Positions 5,173-10,077 of a stretch of DNA of 10,077 nucleotides are shown piece after piece. A model generated the notes under the pieces. That model was not told the DNA's origin, did not search any database, and worked only from the letters and a program-made list of their open reading frames with translations. The translations under genes and the position numbers were made by a program. The stretch comes from Thermoanaerobacterales bacterium UBA4877. Lineage in GTDB: Bacteria > Bacillota > Thermoanaerobacteria > Thermoanaerobacterales > UBA4877. The number at the start of each line of letters is the position of its first letter. Position 1 is the first letter of the stretch. The DNA lies in NCBI GenBank assembly GCA_002399345.1, contig DHDL01000031.1:6964-17040 (forward strand), read 5' to 3'.

Positions 5173-8100
5173 TTGAAGAGTGCGTTAAGAAGAATATTTG
5201 TGGAAAAGAAAAGCGGATTCGATGTTGAAGCGAAACAGCTCCTTAGCGATTTAAAACAAAACCTGTCCATAAAAGGATTGGATGAAGTAAGGATTTTAAA
5301 CAGGTATGACATCTCGGGTATCTCCGAGGATACATATTTAAAAGCATTAAATACTATATTTTCTCAGCCGAATACAGATATAGTTTATGAGGAAAAAATA
5401 GAAACAAGAAACGGATGGAGAGTATTCGGTATAGAATATCTTCCCGGCCAATATGACCAGAGGGCGGATTCTGCCGTTCAGTGTGTCGAAATACTGGCGG
5501 GAGATGAGATGCCGGTTATAAACACAGCAAAAATTATAATCCTTAAAGGAAATATTACGGATGAAGAATTAAAAAAGATTAAGCATTATTGTATAAACCC
5601 GGTGGACAGCAGGGAGGCCGGATTAACCAAGCCGGAGAACCTGGAAGATGAGATTATTCCGCCGCGTGACGTGGAAACAGTAGAAGGATTCATTAAAAAA
5701 TCTCCGGAGGAACTGGTAGGATTTAAGAATGGCTGCGGCCTGGCCATGAGTTTGGATGACATTAAGCTTTGCCAAGAGTATTTTGCATTTGAGGAAAAAA
5801 GGAATCCCACTGTAACGGAAATAAGGGTTATAGACACATACTGGTCTGATCACTGTAGGCATACCACATTTAACACAAAGATAAATTCCGTGGAGTTTGA
5901 TAAAGGTATCTATTGTGAATACATCAAGAGAAGTTATCAAGAATATCTAGATGCAAGGAACTATGTATACGGAAACAATGACAGGGATATTTGCCTCATG
6001 GATATGGCTGTCATTGGTATGAAAGAACTTAAGAAAAGAGGACTTTTAGAGGATTTGGATGATTCCGAAGAGATAAATGCATGCAGTATAAATGTTGATG
6101 TGGATGTAGATGGTAGAATGGAAAAATGGCTTGTGATGTTTAAAAATGAAACCCATAACCACCCTACGGAGATCGAGCCTTTTGGCGGTGCCGCAACGTG
6201 CCTGGGAGGAGCCATAAGGGATCCGCTGTCGGGCAGGGCATATGTATATCAGGCTATGAGGGTCACCGGATGCGGCGATCCCAGGGTAAATATAAAGGAC
6301 ACCCTACCCGGAAAGCTCCCCCAGAGGAAAATAACCACCGCAGCCGCCCAGGGGTACAGCTCCTATGGAAATCAAATAGGCATAGCCACCGGCCATGTGT
6401 GTGAAATATATGATGAGAGGTATGTGGCGAAGAGGATGGAGATAGGGGCGGTAATTGGGGCAACCCCAAAGGAAAATGTGATTAGGGGAAAGCCGCAGCT
6501 GGGAGACTTGGTTATCTTAATAGGAGGAAGGACAGGAAGGGACGGCTGCGGAGGAGCTACCGGTTCATCGAAATCGCATACGAACAAATCTCTATTGACC
6601 TGCGGTTCGGAGGTGCAAAAAGGAAATCCCCCCACGGAAAGGAAACTTTTAAGATTGTTCAGAAACCCGAGGTTCAGCAAAATAGTTAAAAGATGCAATG
6701 ATTTTGGGGCAGGGGGGATCTCCGTCGCCGTAGGCGAGCTTACAAGTGGTTTAGTGATTAATCTGGACAATGTATTAAAGAAATACGAAGGCCTGGATGG
6801 CACCGAACTGGCGATATCCGAATCCCAGGAAAGAATGGCGGTCGTTATAAACAGGGAAGACTTGCGGCCGTTGATGGAATGTGTTGATGCGGAAAACCTG
6901 GAGGCAGCCATTGTGGGGAGGGTAACGGACGATAAAAGGTTAAAGATAAAATGGAGAAATAAGCAGATAGTGGATATAGACAGGGGATTTTTGGATATTA
7001 ATGGTGCCCGGCGCAGCACGGGTGCTTATATCAAGGAACCTGATATTAACCGTTACTTTGATACGCTCCCACAACGTTTGGAAGCAGGTTCCATGAAAAA
7101 CGCCTTTATGGACAATTTAAGAAGGCTTAATGTGGCAAGCCAAAAGGGCCTGGTTGAAAGATTCGATTCCACCATAGGAGCCGGTACGATACTCATGCCT
7201 TTTGGTGGTCGATACCAGCTTACCCCTTCGCTGGGGATGGCAGCTAAAATCCCTGTTTTGAAGGGTGAAACAAACACATGTACCATTATGTCATATGGGT
7301 TTGACCCCGGGCTTTCTGCTTGGAGTCCATTCCATGGAGGGATGTATGCGGTAATAGATTCCGTAGCGAAGATTGTGGCAATGGGAGGAAATCCAAAGAA
7401 TATAAGACTTAGCCTGCAGGAATACTTTGAGAAACTTACCGGTGATGAAGCATGGGGAAGGCCTCTGTCTGCCCTGTTGGGAGCTTACGAGGCGCAGAGA
7501 AATCTTAAGATTGCTGCTATAGGGGGTAAGGACAGCATGTCCGGAAGCTTCAACGATTTAAGTGTTCCACCGACATTGGTGAGCTTTGCAGTTTGTGCAG
7601 ACAAGGCGGAGAATATAATATCCCCGGAGTTTAAAAAGACCGGGAATCAAATCGTTGTAGTAAAATCTCCACGAAATAAAGCCGGGTTACCGGACTTTAA
7701 AATACTCAATAAAAATTTCTCTATAATAAATAACTTAATCAAGGATAAAAGGATATTCTCGGCTTATACGGTGGGAATAGGTGGAATAGCCGCGGCAATA
7801 AGCAAAATGGCCTTTGGTAATAAGATAGGAATGGTATTTACCAGGGAAATGCCAAGAAAAGAATTGTTTACTCCGGACTACGGCTCAATAATTTTAGAGA
7901 TAGACGAAGAAGTAAATCTAGAGGTCCTGCTTAAAAATGCAAAATATGAAACACTCGGTTACACGGATAAAAATCCCGTAATAAATGTAAACGGTACAGT
8001 GATAGATTTGGATACCGCTGTAAAGGCCTGGGAAGAGCCGCTATGCGGCGTATTTCCTATAAGGAAAAGTATTAATGATAATGCTCATGATATAACCTAT

Positions 8101-8937
8101 CAAAGAAAACACATATCTAATGCGAGGTTTTCTGCAATAAAACCACGGGTTTTCATTCCCGTATTTCCCGGAACCAACTGTGAATACGACATGAAAAGGG
8201 CTTTTGAAAAAGCCGGCGGGGATGTAGAAATATTTGTTTTCAAAAATTTAACTCCTCATGATATTAAAGATTCCATAAAATCAATGACAAAGAAAATCAA
8301 AAACAGCTGTATTATTGCCCTACCCGGTGGATTCAGCGCAGGAGATGAGCCTGACGGCTCGGGGAAATTTATCGCCGCCGTATTTAGAAATCCATATGTG
8401 GTGGAGGCGGTAATGGAACTGCTGAATAAGAGGGACGGTCTTATATTGGGGATTTGTAATGGATTCCAGGCCCTTATAAAATTAGGCCTCCTTCCTTACG
8501 GAGAAATAAGGGAGACGGATGAGGAATCACCCACGCTGACCTTCAATAAAATCGGGCGGCATATATCCCGTATGGTCCGGACAAAAGTGGTTTCCAACCT
8601 TTCTCCTTGGCTAAAAAATACGGATATGGGAGATGTATTCACCATTCCCATATCACACGGAGAGGGCAGGCTTGTTTCCAATAAAGGAGTATTTAATGAA
8701 ATGAAGAAAAATGGGCAGATAGCTACCCAATATGTGGACCTACTTGGTAATGCCAGCTATAACGGTGATTTTAACCCCAATGGGTCTTACCAATCCATAG
8801 AAGGGATAACCAGCCCCGACGGAAGGATATTTGGCAAGATGGGGCACTCGGAGCGGATAGGGGGAAATCTTTATAAAAACATCACCGGCAGATTTGACCA
8901 GAAATTGTTTGAAGCCGGTATAGATTATTTTAAATAA
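5173..8937 (+). CDS. purL: Phosphoribosylformylglycinamidine synthase, single-chain with glutaminase domain
   Basis: PurL (EC 6.3.5.3) converts FGAR, glutamine and ATP to FGAM, the fourth step of purine synthesis. The 1254-residue chain is full length for the large single-chain form found in many clostridia, unlike the PurS/PurL/PurQ split of Bacillus. In order: an N-terminal PurS-like region to about 150; a linker with W224, H227 and H230 (YWSDHCRHTTF); the first synthase half with NETHNHPTEIEP (H328, H330), GCGGATGSS near 459-466 and NDFGAGGIS at 509-517; the second half with GGKDSMSGSF from 784; and a class I glutaminase domain from about 995 (PVFPGTNCEYDM) with nucleophile Cys1095 in GICNGFQA and the pair His1225/Glu1227 in GHSER. 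TTG at 5173 is the preferred start because GAGGGGGG (5158-5165) lies 7 nt upstream; GTG at 5167 touches that site. It is the first gene of purLEC, under the riboswitch. Confidence 0.98.
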   Translation: MKSALRRIFVEKKSGFDVEAKQLLSDLKQNLSIKGLDEVRILNRYDISGISEDTYLKALNTIFSQPNTDIVYEEKIETRNGWRVFGIEYLPGQYDQRADSAVQCVEILAGDEMPVINTAKIIILKGNITDEELKKIKHYCINPVDSREAGLTKPENLEDEIIPPRDVETVEGFIKKSPEELVGFKNGCGLAMSLDDIKLCQEYFAFEEKRNPTVTEIRVIDTYWSDHCRHTTFNTKINSVEFDKGIYCEYIKRSYQEYLDARNYVYGNNDRDICLMDMAVIGMKELKKRGLLEDLDDSEEINACSINVDVDVDGRMEKWLVMFKNETHNHPTEIEPFGGAATCLGGAIRDPLSGRAYVYQAMRVTGCGDPRVNIKDTLPGKLPQRKITTAAAQGYSSYGNQIGIATGHVCEIYDERYVAKRMEIGAVIGATPKENVIRGKPQLGDLVILIGGRTGRDGCGGATGSSKSHTNKSLLTCGSEVQKGNPPTERKLLRLFRNPRFSKIVKRCNDFGAGGISVAVGELTSGLVINLDNVLKKYEGLDGTELAISESQERMAVVINREDLRPLMECVDAENLEAAIVGRVTDDKRLKIKWRNKQIVDIDRGFLDINGARRSTGAYIKEPDINRYFDTLPQRLEAGSMKNAFMDNLRRLNVASQKGLVERFDSTIGAGTILMPFGGRYQLTPSLGMAAKIPVLKGETNTCTIMSYGFDPGLSAWSPFHGGMYAVIDSVAKIVAMGGNPKNIRLSLQEYFEKLTGDEAWGRPLSALLGAYEAQRNLKIAAIGGKDSMSGSFNDLSVPPTLVSFAVCADKAENIISPEFKKTGNQIVVVKSPRNKAGLPDFKILNKNFSIINNLIKDKRIFSAYTVGIGGIAAAISKMAFGNKIGMVFTREMPRKELFTPDYGSIILEIDEEVNLEVLLKNAKYETLGYTDKNPVINVNGTVIDLDTAVKAWEEPLCGVFPIRKSINDNAHDITYQRKHISNARFSAIKPRVFIPVFPGTNCEYDMKRAFEKAGGDVEIFVFKNLTPHDIKDSIKSMTKKIKNSCIIALPGGFSAGDEPDGSGKFIAAVFRNPYVVEAVMELLNKRDGLILGICNGFQALIKLGLLPYGEIRETDEESPTLTFNKIGRHISRMVRTKVVSNLSPWLKNTDMGDVFTIPISHGEGRLVSNKGVFNEMKKNGQIATQYVDLLGNASYNGDFNPNGSYQSIEGITSPDGRIFGKMGHSERIGGNLYKNITGRFDQKLFEAGIDYFK

Positions 8938-8951
8938 AAGGAGGAGACATA

Positions 8952-9440
8952 ATGAAAGCGGCAGTAGTAATGGGAAGTGATTCAGATCTATCGGTTGTAG
9001 AAAGGAGTTTTAAGGTTTTGAAGGAATTCAGGGTTGATACGGAGGTAAGGGTTATATCGGCCCACCGAACCCCTGGCAAGGCGGCTGAATTTGGAGAGAA
9101 TGCGGAAAAAGACGGAATTGATGTAATAATAGCGGCTGCGGGTAAAGCCGCCCATCTGGGAGGGATAATAGCGGCCATGACCGTCGTGCCGGTAATAGGG
9201 CTACCGATAAAGTCATCAACCTTGGACGGAATGGATTCTCTACTGTCTACGGTTCAAATGCCCAAGGGGATTCCAGTGGCCACCGTGGCAATAGACGGTG
9301 CGGAGAATGCCGCTCTTTTGGCAATCCAGATCTTATCCTTGAAAGATGAAACTTTAAAGATAAAGCTTAAGGAGTACAGAAAGAATATGTCGAAGGAAAT
9401 CAATAAAAAGGATAAAGAAATCAGTGAAAAATTTATTTAA
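8952..9440 (+). CDS. purE: N5-carboxyaminoimidazole ribonucleotide mutase / AIR carboxylase subunit PurE
   Basis: PurE produces CAIR for de novo purine synthesis. The 162-residue length is normal for the bacterial homo-octameric enzyme. Visible motifs are GSDSD at 8-12, which binds the phosphate and ribose, SAHRTP at 36-41 with the active-site His38, the loop [11 protein letters not shown] at 61-71, GLPI at 83-86, and [20 protein letters not shown] at 95-114. The AAHL loop resembles class I PurE, which normally uses N5-CAIR made by PurK. No purK is adjacent: purC follows directly. GGAGG at 8940-8944 gives 7-nt spacing to the ATG, and the gene starts 14 nt after the purL stop, so it is translated from the purL transcript. 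The C-terminal 30 residues are lysine- and glutamate-rich and probably helical. Confidence 0.97.
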   Translation: MKAAVVMGSDSDLSVVERSFKVLKEFRVDTEVRVISAHRTPGKAAEFGENAEKDGIDVIIAAAGKAAHLGGIIAAMTVVPVIGLPIKSSTLDGMDSLLSTVQMPKGIPVATVAIDGAENAALLAIQILSLKDETLKIKLKEYRKNMSKEINKKDKEISEKFI

Positions 9441-9454
9441 TGGAGGCAGGCAAA

Positions 9455-10077
9455 TTGAGAAAACTTGAGATGTTGTATGAGGGAAAGGCTAAAAAAGTAT
9501 TTAAAACCGATTATGCAAAGAAATACATCGTGGAGTATAAGGATGACGCCACTGCTTTCAACGGAGCCAAAAAAGGAACCATTGAAGGAAAGGGTGCAAT
9601 AAATAATAAGATGTCAGCTCAAATTTTTGCAATGCTTGAAAAAGAAAATATCCCCACTCATTTTGAAAAACTTTTGAGTAGCAAGGAAATGCTCGTAAAA
9701 GCTGTAAAAATACTGCCACTGGAGGTCATAGTAAGGAATGTTGCGGCAGGTTCCCTGTCAAAAAGGCTGGGCCTTAACGAGGGTACGGAATTAAATAGCA
9801 CTGTCCTTGAATTTAGCTATAAAGATGATGAGCTGGGCGACCCTATGGTTAATGATTATCATATTAAAGCCTTGGGACTTGCAACGGATGAACAGCTGGA
9901 TGAAATAAAGGATTACGCTTTTAAAATCAATGATATATTGATTAAACTCTTTAAAGAGAAAAATATGAACCTCATCGACTTTAAATTGGAATTTGGTTTA
10001 TACGATGGAAGGGTTATCCTAGCGGACGAGATTTCTCCCGATACATGCAGGCTTTGGGATGCCGATACCAATGAAAA
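9455..10077 (+). CDS. purC: Phosphoribosylaminoimidazole-succinocarboxamide synthase (SAICAR synthase), 3' end cut by window
   Basis: PurC (EC 6.3.2.6) joins CAIR and aspartate using ATP to give SAICAR, the step after PurE. The window holds the first 207 codons of a family usually near 235 residues, so roughly the last 30 are missing. Motifs: [11 protein letters not shown] at 6-16 (ATP-binding strand and loop), DDATAFNG at 30-37, NKMSAQIF near 50, VRNVAAGS at 93-100 (CAIR/phosphate site), and [12 protein letters not shown] at 191-202. The start is TTG at 9455: it puts the N-terminus at the usual distance from YEGK, and GGAGG at 9442-9446 lies 8 nt upstream. ATG at 9470 would begin inside the first strand. 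The ribosome binding site begins two bases after the purE stop codon, indicating close translational linkage. It is the third gene of the operon, which probably continues beyond the window. Confidence 0.97.
   Translation, partial: MRKLEMLYEGKAKKVFKTDYAKKYIVEYKDDATAFNGAKKGTIEGKGAINNKMSAQIFAMLEKENIPTHFEKLLSSKEMLVKAVKILPLEVIVRNVAAGSLSKRLGLNEGTELNSTVLEFSYKDDELGDPMVNDYHIKALGLATDEQLDEIKDYAFKINDILIKLFKEKNMNLIDFKLEFGLYDGRVILADEISPDTCRLWDADTNE

Noticed and set aside
6372..7019. 215-codon open frame on the - strand inside purL
   Set aside because: It lies wholly within the conserved synthase domain of purL, has no ribosome binding site, and its serine/proline/leucine-rich translation is typical of the antisense of a purine-rich gene.
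1..10077. Defence island, phage, transposon or CRISPR content
   Set aside because: No integrase, transposase, repeat-spacer pattern, tRNA-borne attachment site or toxin-antitoxin pair could be found. The genes are chromosomal housekeeping genes plus two unknowns.

Overview
The window looks like chromosomal DNA from a low-to-moderate GC Firmicute of the class Clostridia. The evidence is frequent AGA/AGG/ATA codons, purine-rich Shine-Dalgarno sequences, several GTG and TTG starts, short intrinsic terminators with long T runs, a purine riboswitch, a single-chain clostridial-type PurL, and a SpoIID-family protein with a sigma-E-like promoter. The last item suggests an endospore former, but this is inference. 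No species can be named. All nine supported genes are on the + strand. There are no tRNAs, rRNAs, insertion sequences or CRISPR arrays.

Left part (1-4479): the 3' end of rsmA/ksgA (16S rRNA adenine dimethyltransferase), then a 410-residue protein with two conserved-looking ends joined by a very acidic linker, closed by an intrinsic terminator. A separate unit follows from an extended -10 promoter: a YabN-type fusion of a tetrapyrrole-methylase domain with two MazG pyrophosphohydrolase domains, then hup (HU) and a terminator. A SpoIID/LytB-domain lipoprotein comes next, with its own sigma-E-like promoter.

Middle (4480-5172): a small orphan gene of 94 codons with its own promoter and terminator, then a purine regulatory leader. 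The leader has a good sigma-A-type promoter, a guanine-class purine riboswitch (discriminating base C at 5034), competing hairpins and a long two-part terminator just before purL.

Right part (5173-10077): a purine biosynthesis operon purL-purE-purC with tight spacing (14 nt at each junction). purC runs off the window. PurL makes FGAM, PurE makes CAIR and PurC makes SAICAR. The expected logic is that guanine or hypoxanthine binding to the riboswitch terminates transcription before the operon.

Most of the window is conventional. The parts most worth a second look are the multi-hairpin expression platform of the riboswitch, the sigma-E-like promoter and lipoprotein form of the SpoIID protein, the two unrecognised proteins (410 and 94 residues), and a 10-bp inverted repeat whose right arm covers the ribosome binding site of the 94-codon gene. 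I did not find a convincing undescribed multi-gene system.
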